From positions 1 through 43,914 of the forward strand of contig DJYK01000023.1 in assembly GCA_002450095.1 (NCBI GenBank): 43,914 nucleotides of DNA, in the 5' to 3' direction. Within the stretch, counting starts at the first letter, position 1. The number at the start of each line of letters is the position of its first letter. The notes under the pieces are model-generated. The model had not been told where the DNA came from. It ran no database searches and saw only the letters and a program-made list of their open reading frames with translations. The DNA is from Mageeibacillus sp. UBA6980. GTDB lineage: Bacteria > Bacillota > Clostridia > Saccharofermentanales > Saccharofermentanaceae. Below are positions 43,817 to 43,914 of this stretch, in pieces. Made by a program: the position numbers and the translations under genes.

Positions 43817-43914
43817 TCGTCTGTCTTTTTCATATGGATATGCAACATACCTTGGGCAGGCAGCACAGTTATTTCCACATAACTTTCTTTATTTTCCTCG
43901 TATTATTAATTTGT
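43817..43914. other. Right edge, no gene seen
   Basis: After the repeat the last 98 bases are AT-rich and contain no open frame with a ribosome site, no hairpin with a T run and no recognisable motif. A gene may begin beyond the window. Confidence 0.5.

Overview
The window looks like chromosomal DNA of an anaerobic member of the Clostridia (Bacillota). The evidence is the gene set rather than any marker gene: a type III glutamine synthetase, an Nfn-type NAD(P)/ferredoxin transhydrogenase, a rubredoxin-tailed flavoprotein, KtrAB potassium uptake, many lipoproteins, strong GGAGG ribosome sites, and tightly packed co-directional operons. I see no rRNA, tRNA, insertion sequence, phage or CRISPR array. 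Species cannot be named from this sequence.

Layout. (1) 71-9246, minus strand: a long, tightly packed run from nfnA-nfnB through an ABC-exporter permease, a CstA-type transporter, an ABC ATPase, a second exporter permease, a membrane/ankyrin-like protein and a hexapeptide acetyltransferase. (2) 9324-13218, minus: a GH25 lipoprotein translationally coupled to an ABC ATPase and two ABC-2 permeases. (3) 13242-15245, plus: ktrB-ktrA, divergent from the GH25 gene across only 23 bp, with a perfectly palindromic -10 element shared by the two directions. (4) 15268-18331: flavin reductase/rubredoxin and a small membrane protein (minus), then an unknown membrane protein and an AlkZ-related protein (plus). 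(5) 18318-22597, minus: a complete phosphonate pathway to 2-aminoethylphosphonate (aepX, transaminase, cytidylyltransferase, aepY). (6) 22750-26057, plus: an FAD desaturase-like enzyme and a ferredoxin reductase fused to a membrane domain.

(7) 26159-26270: tandem copies of a 62-bp intergenic repeat that recurs at 43748. (8) 26354-32824, minus: a giant orphan solute-binding lipoprotein, two GGDEF proteins and a DnaQ-like exonuclease. (9) 32890-35438: two small surface proteins preceded by a possible 15-codon leader peptide, then a secreted DUF4214 protein. (10) 35487-43172, the nitrogen island: on the minus strand a glutamine-synthetase-like protein lacking key metal ligands, an ANTAR RNA-binding regulator and CTP synthase; on the plus strand glutamine synthetase III and an ammonium transporter fused to a PII sensor. 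The two arms diverge from a region whose -35 boxes lie in the arms of one inverted repeat, and the GSIII leader carries an intrinsic terminator. (11) 43291-43653: a DMP19-family protein, then the third repeat copy.

How the parts fit: the nitrogen island senses and assimilates ammonium, with likely control at initiation (inverted repeat) and by attenuation (ANTAR). The phosphonate cluster probably supplies CMP-activated aminoethylphosphonate for decorating a surface polymer, although no transferase is present here. Nothing in the window resembles a defence system; the most unexplained items are the 62-bp repeat, the degraded glutamine synthetase beside the ANTAR gene, and the desaturase/reductase-membrane fusion pair.
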